A stretch of DNA of 43,108 bases from DASTBU01 sp035711845 (GCA_035711845.1 DASTBU010000114.1:1-43108); one strand, 5' to 3'. Positions 1 to 8,363 are shown, counted from the stretch's first letter. Notes: generated from the letters alone by a model not told the origin. Numbers and translations are program-made.

Positions 1-85
1 CCGCCTTCGCGCCGCCGAGTTGTCCGGCCCGACTCTCCTCGGCTTCGTCGGGGTCTCGCCGCAGCGCTGCTGCGCGAAGCACAGC

Positions 86-1306
86 TCAGGCGTTCTCGAA
101 CGCAAGCGATTCGGCAAGCCTCGGGTCCCGCAGCGGTACGAGCGCCTGCCGTCGCATCAGCCAGCTCGCCGCCGCCACGAAGCACCCGCCGACCGCGAGG
201 AACGCGGCCACGTCCAGAGCGGACGGACGAACTCCGTCGGCATGGAGCGTCGGCATGACTTGCCAGTAGAGGTCCACGAAATGCATGGCGAGGAGCCACA
301 CTCCGCCCAGGACCAGGGTCGATTCCCTGCGCTTGACGGCGCGCCCCATCAGGAACAGGAACGGAGCCCCGAAGTGCCCCGCCATGAGCAGGATCGACAC
401 CGCCTTCCACGAACCCTCGAGCCGCGCCTTGAACCAAATCGTCTCCTCCGGGAGGTTCGCATACCAAACGAGGAAGAACTGGGAGAAGGCGATGTAGGCC
501 CAGAACGCGGTGAACGCGAAAAGGAACTTTCCGAGATCGTGCAGGTGCTCGGCGCTGACGACGGTGTCGAGGAGCCCCGCGCGGCGCGTCGCTGCCGCGA
601 CGACCGAGAGGAGCGCGATGAACCCCACGAAGGAGCCCGCGAAGAAATAGACGCCAAACATGGTCGAGTACCAGTGCGGCGTCAGCGACATGATCCAGTC
701 GAACGAGGCGAAGGTCTGGGTCAGGGCGAGGACGATGATGGCGGGACCGGCGAGGCGGCGCAGCCTGGCGGATACCGCGGGATCCCCCGTCGCGTCCTGG
801 CCGCGCGAGAGCCGATAGTAGAAGAGGGCGATGACGGACCAGCATCCGAAGTAGATCGCCGCCCGGATCAGGAAGAATGGCACGTTGAGAAAGGGCTCCT
901 TCCAGTGCAGCAGCGCATCGTGCTCGGCTGCTCCGGGAATACTCCACGAGTAGAGATCGCGGAGGCCGAGGAGCAAGGGGAGGAACAAGGCCGCCATCAC
1001 GGGCAGCGTTGCGAAGGTCGTCTCCCCGATCCGGCGCACCACGATCCCCCATCCTCCCTGGGAGGCGTACTGGATCAGCACGAAGAAGAGCGCGCCGAGG
1101 GCCAGGCTCAGGAAGAAGAGGAACGACACGAGCCACGAGAAGAAGAACTGCTTCGGGTTCGCCGCCCCGAGAATCGCGCAGCCCAATGCGCCCAGCAGCG
1201 CGCAGCCGGCGCCCAGAGCCGGCAGCCGGTTCCACGGGTGCGCCGGCGGGATCGTGGCTTGTTCGGGCCGCAGGGCCACGAGGGGGTCAGATCTTGGTTC
1301 TTGCAT
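86..1306 (-). CDS. actF: Alternative complex III subunit ActF (quinol:cytochrome c oxidoreductase, membrane subunit)
   Basis: A 406-residue polytopic membrane protein of the ActF type, a NrfD-related subunit of alternative complex III, which oxidises quinol and passes electrons toward cytochrome c or a terminal oxidase. About ten hydrophobic segments are visible, with segments such as FFFSWLVSFLFFLSLALG and a central FASFDWIMSLTPHWYSTMFG stretch characteristic of the family. The frame is open up to 1381, but the ATG at 1304-1306 is preferred: on the minus strand GGAG lies 9 bases upstream of it. That start, its ribosome binding site and the first residues (MQEPRSDP) all lie inside the inverted-repeat element at 1282-1400, so the native N-terminus has probably been replaced. 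It follows actC and actD; actE, normally between D and F, is absent. Confidence 0.85.
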   Translation of the reverse strand: MQEPRSDPLVALRPEQATIPPAHPWNRLPALGAGCALLGALGCAILGAANPKQFFFSWLVSFLFFLSLALGALFFVLIQYASQGGWGIVVRRIGETTFATLPVMAALFLPLLLGLRDLYSWSIPGAAEHDALLHWKEPFLNVPFFLIRAAIYFGCWSVIALFYYRLSRGQDATGDPAVSARLRRLAGPAIIVLALTQTFASFDWIMSLTPHWYSTMFGVYFFAGSFVGFIALLSVVAAATRRAGLLDTVVSAEHLHDLGKFLFAFTAFWAYIAFSQFFLVWYANLPEETIWFKARLEGSWKAVSILLMAGHFGAPFLFLMGRAVKRRESTLVLGGVWLLAMHFVDLYWQVMPTLHADGVRPSALDVAAFLAVGGCFVAAASWLMRRQALVPLRDPRLAESLAFENA

Positions 1307-1400
1307 CGATGTCTGCTCCAGGGGACAGGGCTCGAGAGTCGGAACGCAGGATGACGTCACATCGAGAGGACAACGATGCAAGATTCAAGATCTGACCCCC
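1282..1400. mobile_element. 119-bp inverted-repeat (MITE/REP-like) element bridging actD and actF
   Basis: Two 29-bp arms, 1282-1310 and 1372-1400, are inverted copies of each other with 26 of 29 positions matching; both begin GGGGGTCAGATCTTG at the outer edge. There is no room for a transposase, so this is a non-autonomous element. The left arm contains the actF ATG and its first codons; the right arm contains the final codons and TGA of actD (G-V-R-S-stop). From memory, GGGGTCAG-type ends occur on repeats mobilised by RAYT/IS200-like transposases, but this was not searched. Confidence 0.7.
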
Positions 1401-1954
1401 GACCCCAGGAGCTCGACATTTCGTGCGCCCAGCGATTCCAGCAGCTTCGGTGTGGCCGCCGAATCGAAGCGCGGATCCCACGATTCGATCGAGATGAAAA
1501 AGGCGTCGTCGGTCACGCGCTCGAAGAGCCGGGATTGGAAGAGCGGATGGTGGTGCATGGGGAGTCGGTTCAGGCCGAACATCCCGAAGACCGCGCCGAG
1601 CGAGGCGAAGAGGATCGCCACCTCGAACGTGATCGGAATGAACGCCGGCCAGGCGTTGTACGGTTTGCCGCTGATCACGAGGGGGTAAGCGACGGTGTGA
1701 ACCCACCACTGCAGGAGAAACCCGAGCGCGGCCCCCCCCAGCCCCATGACGAGGACGATCCAGGGAAGCGGGGACCGCCGGAGCCCCATCGCTCCCTCCA
1801 GCCCGTGCACCGGGAACGGGGTGTGGGCGTCCCAGCGCGTGAACCCTGCGTCACGCACCCGCTCGCACGCGTGGTAGAGGTCCGCTGGCGTCGCGAATTC
1901 AGCGAGGATTCCGTAGTGCGGTCCGGTCGGAAGCTGGTTGACGAGCAGCGCCAT
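1385..1954 (-). CDS. actD: Alternative complex III subunit ActD (DUF3341 family)
   Basis: A 189-residue protein of the ActD/DUF3341 family, a small membrane subunit of alternative complex III. An N-terminal soluble part (YGILAEFATPADLYHACE, then RWDAHTPFPVHGLEGAMGL) is followed by two transmembrane helices at about residues 60-80 and 95-120, and a C-terminal tail (MHHHPLF..RVTDDAFFISIE), as expected for the family. The ATG overlaps the actC stop by one base (TGATG), implying translational coupling. The last four residues, GVRS, and the stop are encoded by the right arm of the 1282-1400 element, so the native C-terminus has probably been changed by a few residues. Confidence 0.9.
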   Translation of the reverse strand: MALLVNQLPTGPHYGILAEFATPADLYHACERVRDAGFTRWDAHTPFPVHGLEGAMGLRRSPLPWIVLVMGLGGAALGFLLQWWVHTVAYPLVISGKPYNAWPAFIPITFEVAILFASLGAVFGMFGLNRLPMHHHPLFQSRLFERVTDDAFFISIESWDPRFDSAATPKLLESLGARNVELLGSGVRS

Positions 1955-3420
1955 CACTGGGCTCCCTCGGGCGCGGGCTCGGAGGCCGGGGGCGCCGACC
2001 GGCGGTCCCGGGTCTCGCGTTCGGGGCCAGCGGGCCAATGCGGATTGGCCTGCGGCAGGACTGTCTTGACTTCGGCGGTGGCCACCATCGGAAGGAAGCG
2101 CACGAACAGGCAAAACAGCGTGAAGAAGAGCCCGAAGCTCCCGAGCAGGCACGCCACGTCCCAGACCGTGGGAGTGAAGTAGTCCCAGGCCGACGGGAGG
2201 AAGTCACGGTGCAGCGACGTCACGATGATCACGAACCGCTCGAACCACATGCCGATGTTGATGACGATCGACAGCACGAACAGGATCGGGATGCTCGTGC
2301 GTGCCTTCTTGAACCAGAAGATCTGAGGGCTGATCACGTTGCAGGTGATCATGGTCCAGTAGGCCCAGGCGTACGGTCCGCCCGCGCGGTTCAGGAACGT
2401 GAAGAACTCGTAGGGGTTCCCGCTGTACCAGGCGGTGAAGAACTCCGTGGCATAGGCGTAGCCGACCATCGTCCCGGTCACGAGCATGATCTTCGCCATG
2501 AGGTCGAAGTGCCGGAGCGTGATGATGTGCTCGAGGCGGAACGCCTTGCGGCAGATCACCATGAGCGTCAGCACCATGGCGAACCCCGAGAAGATCGCGC
2601 CCGCGACGAAGTAGGGCGGGAAAATCGTCGTATGCCATCCGGGGAGGAGGGAGACGGCGAAGTCCATCGAGACGACCGAATGGACCGAGAGGACCAGCGG
2701 CGTCGCGAGGGCTGCGAGGAGCAGGTAGGCCGATTCGTAGTGGTGCCATTGCCGCACGGAGCCCCGCCACCCGAGGGCGAAGAGACCGTAGGCGAACTTC
2801 CGGGTGCGCGTCGTCGCCCGGTCGCGCATCATCGCCAGATCCGGGATCAGGCCGACGTACCAGAACAGGGCCGAGACCGTTCCGTACACGCTGACCGCAA
2901 AGACGTCCCAGAGGAGAGGGCTCCTGAAGTTGGGCCACACGTCCATCTGGTTGGGGATCGGGAACATCCAGTAGGCGACCCAGACGCGTCCCACGTGGAT
3001 CCCCGGGAACAGCATCGCGCACATGACCGCGAAGATGGTCATCGCCTCCGCCGCGCGGTTGATCGAGGTGCGCCATTTCTGGCGGAAGAGGAAGAGGATC
3101 GCTGAAATGAGCGTCCCGGCGTGCCCGATGCCGACCCAGAACACGAAGTTCGTGATATCCCAGGCCCAGCCGACGGGGACGTTGAGTCCCCAGATGCCGA
3201 TCCCCTCCCAGAAGAGCCACGAGACCGCTACGCCCAGAAGGCCGAGCAGCGCGAGGGAAGGGAGGAAGACGAGCCACCAGCCGATTGGTGTCGGCCGTTC
3301 GACCGCCTCCGCGACGACCTCGGTGATCGAGTGGAATTCCGGCGAGCGGAGGATGAGCGTGGGGCGGCCCGCGACAGGGTTGTCCAGCAGCTCTGCTTCC
3401 GTCTGGGCCAAGCTGTTCAC
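1954..3420 (-). CDS. actC: Alternative complex III subunit ActC (NrfD/PsrC-like quinol-oxidising membrane protein)
   Basis: A 488-residue polytopic protein with about ten membrane helices matching ActC, the NrfD/PsrC-type subunit where quinol is oxidised. Typical stretches are WAWDITNFVFWVGIGHAGTL, FPGIHVGRVWVAYWMFPIPN and FLPSAWDYFTPTVWDVACLL; the tail after about residue 450 is a charged, proline-rich cytoplasmic extension. In canonical operons the multiheme cytochrome ActA and iron-sulfur ActB precede it, but here the 417 bp upstream hold only repeats, and the next gene is an unrelated flavoprotein. It begins the actC-D-F run and overlaps actD by one base. Function as electron input to a respiratory chain is inferred from the family. 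Confidence 0.92.
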   Translation of the reverse strand: MNSLAQTEAELLDNPVAGRPTLILRSPEFHSITEVVAEAVERPTPIGWWLVFLPSLALLGLLGVAVSWLFWEGIGIWGLNVPVGWAWDITNFVFWVGIGHAGTLISAILFLFRQKWRTSINRAAEAMTIFAVMCAMLFPGIHVGRVWVAYWMFPIPNQMDVWPNFRSPLLWDVFAVSVYGTVSALFWYVGLIPDLAMMRDRATTRTRKFAYGLFALGWRGSVRQWHHYESAYLLLAALATPLVLSVHSVVSMDFAVSLLPGWHTTIFPPYFVAGAIFSGFAMVLTLMVICRKAFRLEHIITLRHFDLMAKIMLVTGTMVGYAYATEFFTAWYSGNPYEFFTFLNRAGGPYAWAYWTMITCNVISPQIFWFKKARTSIPILFVLSIVINIGMWFERFVIIVTSLHRDFLPSAWDYFTPTVWDVACLLGSFGLFFTLFCLFVRFLPMVATAEVKTVLPQANPHWPAGPERETRDRRSAPPASEPAPEGAQ

Positions 3421-3508
3421 CGCCTAGAGGTTTTGACCGACCGGATTCCGAGTACGTGAGTGAAGTTGTTCGCTCAGCATTCCCGGTCAAGGCGGTCCCC
3501 GCGCTTGC

Positions 3509-3538
3509 CCCGCCGAAGCGCTCGAGCGCGAAGGCGGG
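3509..3538. repeat. CCCGCCTTCGCGC-type palindromic repeat
   Basis: Imperfect palindrome CCCGCCGAAGCGC-TCGA-GCGCGAAGGCGGG. The same core (CCGCCTTCGCG facing GCGCTTCGGCG) recurs at 10735-10770 and 25421-25526, so it is a dispersed intergenic family. Confidence 0.6.
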
Positions 3539-3663
3539 TCAGCGCGGCGTTATCAAGCGTTGTCACCTAGTGTCGCGAGGCGGAGCCTCGTCGGTCAGAG
3601 GCGCACCCTCGCTCGAGTCAAAAGGGTGGCCGTTTGTACCATCGCGCATCGCGGGGAGTCAAG

Positions 3664-3752
3664 CATCCGCCTCCGCGCGCTCGCCTCATCACGCGCTTCG
3701 GCGCGACTCATCCGCCTCCGCGCGTTCGCTCATCACGCGCTTCGGCGCAACT
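3664..3752. repeat. 45/44-bp tandem repeat, two copies
   Basis: Copy 1 (3664-3708) and copy 2 (3709-3752) both start CATCCGCCTCCGCGCG and contain CATCACGCGCTTCGGCGC near the end; copy 2 lacks one base. The unit carries the CGCTTCGGCG half of the dispersed palindrome family. Confidence 0.7.
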
Positions 3753-3837
3753 CGTCCCTTCGCTGCGCGCGTGCCCCGCCTACGCCAAAGCCTTCAGGCA
3801 AGGTCCCGCGCTCAGCGCTTCGCGCGGAAGCGGATCG

Positions 3838-5052
3838 TCACCCACGGTCCGGCGAGAGCGTGAGACCGATCTGCTTGAGGAGCGGTTCGACATCCTCTCC
3901 CGAGGCAGGTATGCAGGCGAGGATCCTCTCCCCGTTCTGCCCGACCCACGGGTCTGCCCCCGGAAGCGCGCGCACCGCCCGGCTGGCGCCGAGGAGCCAT
4001 TGCCAGGCCTCCTGCATCTTGGTTGCGAACTCCTGGAGGAGCGACGGCGCTCCTCCCGCGCGCAGGATCCTCGAGATGCGCGTGGCCAGCTCGCGCGCCT
4101 CGACCAACCCCGAGTTCATGCTGTGCACGCCGACCGGAGCCGCCTGGTGCGCGGCGTCCCCGGCGAGCCAGACCCCTCCGTTGCCGAAGCTCCGCGTCAG
4201 GCGGTGCTCGAACAAGCCGAGCGTCGACCAGTAAACCTGGGTCGGCCGCGCCGTGAACCAGGGCGCCCTGGCGGCGACGAGCTGCGCGAGCCGCTCCATC
4301 GATGCCTCGTGCTCCGAGGCGTCACGGATCTGAAATCCCCAGCGGCACCTCCCCTCCTCGAGCGGCCAGTAGACGCTCGTCAGGTCGGGATCGAGGATGA
4401 CACGCACTTCCGCGGGAAGCTCCCCCGTCGCCTCGATCTCGTAGACGGAGAAGATCTGGCCCGCGCCATGCTGCTCCATCTCCATGCCGGACATCCGCCG
4501 CACGGCCGAGTCGTACCCGTCGGCGCCGATCACATACGCCGGCCGGATCGTCTGGCTTCGCACGACGACCCACTCGCTTCGCGCGACGGGGTAGCCGGTC
4601 GCCACCTGGTCGAGCTCCGCCACTTCCGCCCGGGGAGCAGCGCCGTCCGCGCTGAGGGCCTGGAGCCGGTGTCCCCAGAGGACCTTGACCCTTTTCTCGC
4701 GGAGCGCCTCCTCCGCGGCCCTCTCCAGGAGGCTCTGACGGACGACCAGGAGATACGGATGCTTGGACGCGAGGGCCGAATAGTCGATCTCGGCGCGCCG
4801 CTCCCCCCCTTGGTAGTAGGCGACCGTCGTCAGCTTCCGCCCCGCGCCGATCAGCCCTTGTGAAAGGCCCGCCTCGTCGAGAATCCGGAGCGTGCGCGGA
4901 TGGATCGCGAGCGCGTAACTGTGCTGGGTCGTGCGCTGGTGCATGTCGATGATCTCCGCACGGACCCCGTTCTGCTGCAGGAACAGGGCCGCGACGAGAC
5001 CGACCGGACCGGCGCCGACGACGAGGACCTCAGGATCGGGGTGACGGGGCAT
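3838..5052 (-). CDS. FAD-dependent monooxygenase (PheA/TfdB/UbiH-like, FAD_binding_3)
   Basis: A 404-residue class A flavoprotein hydroxylase. The N-terminal Rossmann motif GAGPVG (residues 13-18) binds the ADP part of FAD; GADGYDSAVRR is the DG motif contacting FAD and NAD(P)H; WLAGDAAHQAAPVGVHSMNSG is the GD motif for the ribityl phosphate. There is no thioredoxin-like C-terminal domain, so it is a short single-component enzyme. The substrate cannot be read from sequence; aromatic hydroxylation or quinone-type ring modification are usual for the family. It lies downstream of the chlorite dismutase-family gene on the same strand, separated by heptamer array A, so the two may be co-transcribed. 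The frame starts ATG at 5050-5052. Confidence 0.85.
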   Translation of the reverse strand: MPRHPDPEVLVVGAGPVGLVAALFLQQNGVRAEIIDMHQRTTQHSYALAIHPRTLRILDEAGLSQGLIGAGRKLTTVAYYQGGERRAEIDYSALASKHPYLLVVRQSLLERAAEEALREKRVKVLWGHRLQALSADGAAPRAEVAELDQVATGYPVARSEWVVVRSQTIRPAYVIGADGYDSAVRRMSGMEMEQHGAGQIFSVYEIEATGELPAEVRVILDPDLTSVYWPLEEGRCRWGFQIRDASEHEASMERLAQLVAARAPWFTARPTQVYWSTLGLFEHRLTRSFGNGGVWLAGDAAHQAAPVGVHSMNSGLVEARELATRISRILRAGGAPSLLQEFATKMQEAWQWLLGASRAVRALPGADPWVGQNGERILACIPASGEDVEPLLKQIGLTLSPDRG

Positions 5053-5068
5053 CTAGCTCCTCTTTAGT

Positions 5069-5216
5069 AGTTCTGAGTTATGAGTTCTGAGTTCTGAGTT
5101 CTGAGTCATGAAGTCACGGACAGAGCCCGTCGGCTCGCAAATGGATGTAGATCACAACACGGGACGGACGACTGGTGACTCTTAACTCACAACTCATAAC
5201 TCGAAACTGAAGACTA
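5069..5216. repeat. Heptamer-phased repeat array A (two inverted arms)
   Basis: Left arm 5069-5117 is seven units in perfect 7-bp phase (AGTTCTG, AGTTATG, three AGTTCTG, AGTCATG, AAGTCAC). Right arm 5175-5216 is six units of reverse orientation (GTGACTC, TTAACTC, ACAACTC, ATAACTC, GAAACTG, AAGACTA). GAGTT on the left is complementary to AACTC on the right, around a 57-bp non-repeated centre. The array fills almost the whole gap between two codirectional genes (flavoprotein and heme protein). Confidence 0.85.
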
Positions 5217-5225
5217 CTGTCTTAG

Positions 5226-6017
5226 CTACACTTCCCCCAACTGCGCGACGATCTCGTCAATGGGCGCCTTCGCGCACGGGAACATCGGCGTGTCGCGCTG
5301 CGTATAGAGGCTCGCCTCCGTATAACGCAGCCGCCCCACCAGATCGACGAACTCCTGCGGGTAGTCCGAGTCGAACGCCACCATGAAGTCCTGGTCATCG
5401 ATGCCGTAACTGTAGCTGGTGTTCAGGTGGACGCCCTTGAACGGCGCGGAGGCGGCGATATGCTCGTCCATCATCCCCTGCCGCGCGTGGGGCGAAAGGC
5501 GGTACCACGACCGGGTTTTCGTGAACGGGTACACGAAAAGGTACTTCCCCTGGCCCGCCAGCAGCTCGACGCTCTCCCCCGCGCCTTTGATCTTGTTGAC
5601 GTACGGCGACCGTCGCTGGAGCGACAGGAAGCTGTAGACCTGCACCAAATAGGCGCCCAGCCGCGATCGCCTGATCGCCGCCTCCATCGATTGGAAGCAC
5701 AGCGGGTCGAACGCGATCCGCCAGAGCATGAAGTCGACGTCCGCGCGCAGGCCCACGAGTGAGTACGTGCGGAGGATCAGGTCGTCGGACGACTCCCACT
5801 TCCGCACGAGGTCGACGAACCCGGCCGCCGCCGCGCGCTGCTCCTCGGCCGGAAGCCGCCGGAACACGGGGTCGAGCCGATAGAACGAATAGTTCAGGAA
5901 CTGGCGACGCTGCCTGTCCGGGCCCTTGCCCGAGACGATCCCATTCGGATCGAGGTCGACGGAGGGGCCGCGGCGGGGCGGCGGGCCGGCGCCACCCGGA
6001 GAGTGCTCCATGCTCAT
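5226..6017 (-). CDS. Chlorite dismutase-family heme protein (HemQ/coproheme decarboxylase-like)
   Basis: A 263-residue protein of the chlorite dismutase superfamily, here most likely a HemQ-type coproheme decarboxylase or a related heme peroxidase rather than a true chlorite dismutase. Family landmarks visible are YPFTKTRSWYRL, the helix with MMDEHI (candidate proximal heme-ligand His), SYSYGIDDQDFMVAF with a Gln rather than the Arg of genuine chlorite dismutases nearby, and LRYTEASLYTQRDTPMF near the C-terminus. The open frame extends to 6158, but that extension is low complexity; ATGs at 6015-6017 or 6009-6011 are preferred. The first 35 residues are proline/glycine-rich and not conserved. 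It heads the minus-strand run toward the flavoprotein and actCDF, and divergently faces an efflux operon. Confidence 0.8.
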   Translation of the reverse strand: MSMEHSPGGAGPPPRRGPSVDLDPNGIVSGKGPDRQRRQFLNYSFYRLDPVFRRLPAEEQRAAAAGFVDLVRKWESSDDLILRTYSLVGLRADVDFMLWRIAFDPLCFQSMEAAIRRSRLGAYLVQVYSFLSLQRRSPYVNKIKGAGESVELLAGQGKYLFVYPFTKTRSWYRLSPHARQGMMDEHIAASAPFKGVHLNTSYSYGIDDQDFMVAFDSDYPQEFVDLVGRLRYTEASLYTQRDTPMFPCAKAPIDEIVAQLGEV

Positions 6018-6404
6018 ATTTTGCGTGGCGGCCAGCGGCCGAACGAACACGACGCCGGAACCTGGACGCGCTCGGACTCGGCCTCGCTGGAGACCGTGAT
6101 CGACTCGATTCTGAGTTTTTGAGTCAAGTGTGCATGCGAGCGAGGCGCCGCCTCTCAAAGGTCTGCGGTTGCGCCTCGCCAGCCACGTGAAGAGGCAACG
6201 TATGTCTCCTGCCAGGGATTGTCAAGCGTGTGAAGCCCCTGCGTGAAGCCGCTGGGGCAGCATTCATTCACCGCCCCTCCTCCGCCACTCGCCGGTTGGC
6301 CCGACCGGCGCCGCCGGTCTCCCCGTAGTATCGATATACTGAGACTTTGGAGCTACTTCAGGGTCAGAGTTCAGCGTCAGGAGTTCACGTTCGGCTTTTC
6401 GATC
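6018..6404. promoter_or_regulatory. Divergent 387-bp intergenic region
   Basis: Separates the minus-strand heme protein from the plus-strand exporter operon and so must carry promoters for both. A TATACT hexamer at 6335-6340 could be a -10 box for the operon, but no good -35 lies at the proper distance. GAGTCAAG near 6120 recurs in inverted form near 10792. No gene is seen. Confidence 0.3.
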
Positions 6405-7676
6405 GTGTCTACGCTCAAAGACGATCTCGCCTCTCTCAAAATCGATCAAAGCGCCCGTGCGGGTTCAGGCCGTCGTGTCGGCTGGATCGTCTTGATTGTT
6501 CTGCTGGTGGCCGCTGGAGGCGGCGCGTGGATCTGGAGCCAGCGCGTTCAGGCCGCTGCCGTTCGCACGGTGGCGCTCGAGAGCCGCTCCAGCGCCGCCG
6601 GAACTCCCGGCTCTGTCCTGAACGCGTCCGGGTACGTCACGGCCAGACGGCGCGCGACCGTTTCGTCGAAGGTCACGGGCAAGGTGATCGAGGTGTTCAT
6701 CGAAGAGGGTCAGGCGGTTCGCAAGGGGCAGATCCTCGCTCGACTCGACGGCTCCCAGATCAGGGCGGCGCTCGACGTTGCGAGGGCTCAACTCGAGGCG
6801 GCGCGACGCGGCGCCGCCGAAGACGAAGCACGGCTCGAGGAAGCCCTGCTGACGCAGACCCGGCTCAACCAGCTCGTCAAGGAAGGCGTGGTCGGGCGCG
6901 CTGAGGTGGACTCCGCGAACGCCACCGCCGAATCGTTCAGGGCGCGAATCGCGCTGGCTCGTCAACAGATCGAGGTGGCTGAGGCCCAGGTGCGCGCGCG
7001 CGAGACGGATCTGGCCGACATGGTGGTGCGTGCGCCGTTCGACGGGGTGGCGATCTCCAAGGATGCCCAGCCGGGCGAGATGATCTCGCCCGTTTCGGCA
7101 GGCGGCGGTTTCACGCGCACCGGCATTGGAACCATCGTGGACATGTCGTCGTTGGAGATCGAAGTGGACGTGAGCGAGAGCTACATCAACCGCGTGCGTC
7201 CGGCGCAGCCCGTCGAGGCAGTGCTCGACGCGTACCCCGAGTGGCGCATCCCCGCCCACGTGATTACGACCGTTCCGTCCGCGGACAGGCAGAAGGCGAC
7301 AGTACGGGTACGCATCGCATTCGACGCTTCGGCAGGCTCAGGGGCGCCCCGGGCCTCGTCGAAGGGCGAGGAGCTCGATCCGCGGATCCTCCCGGATATG
7401 GGCGTGAAGGTGTCGTTCCTGGCGGACCGCGCACCGGAGCCGTCCGACGCGCCGGTCCGTCCGCTGCTGTTCGTCCCCAAGACGGCGGTGCGGACGGCGG
7501 ACGGGCAGTCGGTGGTCTTCCTCGTGCGCGGCGATCGTGTCGAGCGCCGTGCGGTCAAGCTGGGCCGGGAGGACGGCGATCAAGTCGAGGTGCTGTCGGG
7601 TGTAACAGCAGGGGACCGCGTCGTCGTCGAGGGTCCCCAGACGCTTGTCGACGGCGCGAGAGTGAAGGAGCAGTAG
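6405..7676 (+). CDS. MacA/HlyD-type periplasmic adaptor of an ABC exporter
   Basis: A 423-residue membrane-fusion protein. After a short cytoplasmic start (VSTLKDDLASLKIDQ) there is one membrane anchor at about 26-46, then a biotinyl-lipoyl half-motif (VTGKVIEVFIEEGQAVRKGQ), a long alpha-helical hairpin rich in Ala, Arg and Glu, the second lipoyl half (VVRAPFDGVAISKDAQPGE), a beta-barrel domain and a membrane-proximal domain. The adaptor links an inner-membrane transporter to an outer-membrane channel. The frame is open to 6243, but residues before the GTG at 6405 are proline/arginine-rich and not adaptor-like; the GTG start matches the usual S-x-L-K-D-D-L-A-S-L beginning of acidobacterial relatives (from memory). 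The next gene starts directly after its stop. Confidence 0.88.
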   Translation: MSTLKDDLASLKIDQSARAGSGRRVGWIVLIVLLVAAGGGAWIWSQRVQAAAVRTVALESRSSAAGTPGSVLNASGYVTARRRATVSSKVTGKVIEVFIEEGQAVRKGQILARLDGSQIRAALDVARAQLEAARRGAAEDEARLEEALLTQTRLNQLVKEGVVGRAEVDSANATAESFRARIALARQQIEVAEAQVRARETDLADMVVRAPFDGVAISKDAQPGEMISPVSAGGGFTRTGIGTIVDMSSLEIEVDVSESYINRVRPAQPVEAVLDAYPEWRIPAHVITTVPSADRQKATVRVRIAFDASAGSGAPRASSKGEELDPRILPDMGVKVSFLADRAPEPSDAPVRPLLFVPKTAVRTADGQSVVFLVRGDRVERRAVKLGREDGDQVEVLSGVTAGDRVVVEGPQTLVDGARVKEQ

Positions 7677-8363
7677 ATGGAAACGCTGGTCAAAATCCAG
7701 AACCTGCACAAGGTGTATTTCAGGGGCAGCGAGCGCATCGACGTCCTGGAGGGTGTCACGCTGGACATCCCCCAAGGAGATTTCCTCGCGCTCATGGGCC
7801 CGTCGGGCTCGGGCAAGACGACGCTGCTGAACCTCATGGGAGGGCTGGACGCGCCGTCGGAGGGGTCGATCGAGGTGGCCGGCGATCGTATCGACAAGAT
7901 GTCGGGCGGCCGCCTGGCGGCGTGGAGGGCGCGGCACATCGGGTTCGTCTTCCAGATGTACAACCTGCTGCCGGTGCTGACCGCTGCGCGCAACGTGGAG
8001 CTGCCGCTGCTGCTCACGAAACTCTCATCCGCGGATCGGAAGCGCCGCGTGCAGACCGCGCTCTCGGTCGTCGGGCTGGGCGATCGGGCGAGCCACTACC
8101 CGCGCCAGCTTTCCGGAGGACAGGAACAGCGCGTCGGCATCGCGCGCGCCATCGTCACCGATCCGACGCTCCTGCTCTGCGACGAGCCGACGGGCGATCT
8201 CGATCGGAAATCGGGCGACGAGGTGCTCGACCTGCTGCAGACGTTGAACCGCGAGCACGGCAAGACAATCGTGATGGTCACGCACGATCCGCACGCGGCC
8301 GCCAGGGCGCGACGCACGCTGCACCTGGAGAAGGGGCTCCTCGTCGAGGAGGTCGCCGCATGA
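7677..8363 (+). CDS. ABC exporter ATPase (MacB/LolD/FtsE type)
   Basis: A 228-residue ATPase with Walker A GPSGSGKT at 41-48, Q-loop FVFQMYNLLP at about 91-100, signature LSGGQEQRVGIARAI from 145, Walker B LLLCDEPTGDLD around 165-176 and the H-loop VTHDPHA. The DEPTGDLD ending and length fit the LolD/MacB-ATPase subfamily, which powers mechanotransmission rather than a transport channel. The ATG follows the adaptor stop with no gap, its ribosome binding site (AAGGAG) lying within the adaptor 3' end. It overlaps the next permease by 4 bases (ATGA), so the adaptor, ATPase and permeases are translationally coupled. Confidence 0.93.
   Translation: METLVKIQNLHKVYFRGSERIDVLEGVTLDIPQGDFLALMGPSGSGKTTLLNLMGGLDAPSEGSIEVAGDRIDKMSGGRLAAWRARHIGFVFQMYNLLPVLTAARNVELPLLLTKLSSADRKRRVQTALSVVGLGDRASHYPRQLSGGQEQRVGIARAIVTDPTLLLCDEPTGDLDRKSGDEVLDLLQTLNREHGKTIVMVTHDPHAAARARRTLHLEKGLLVEEVAA

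Larger units (their letters stand above)
3421..3837. other. Gene-free 417-bp gap upstream of actC, rich in palindromic and tandem repeats
   Basis: No convincing coding sequence is present; open frames here are GC-rich low complexity. The gap holds the palindrome at 3509-3538, the 45-bp tandem repeat at 3664-3752 and a further GCCTACGCC..GCCTTCAGGC fragment near 3777. It would have to carry the actC promoter. actA and actB would be expected at this place. Confidence 0.6.

Noticed and set aside
3421..3837. Remnant of actA/actB upstream of actC
   Set aside because: I find no CxxCH heme motifs or iron-sulfur cysteine clusters in any frame of this gap; it is made of repeats.
6243..6404. Upstream ATG at 6243 for the adaptor gene
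   Set aside because: The additional 54 residues are Pro/Arg-rich and would place the membrane anchor unusually far from the N-terminus; the GTG at 6405 gives a typical adaptor.
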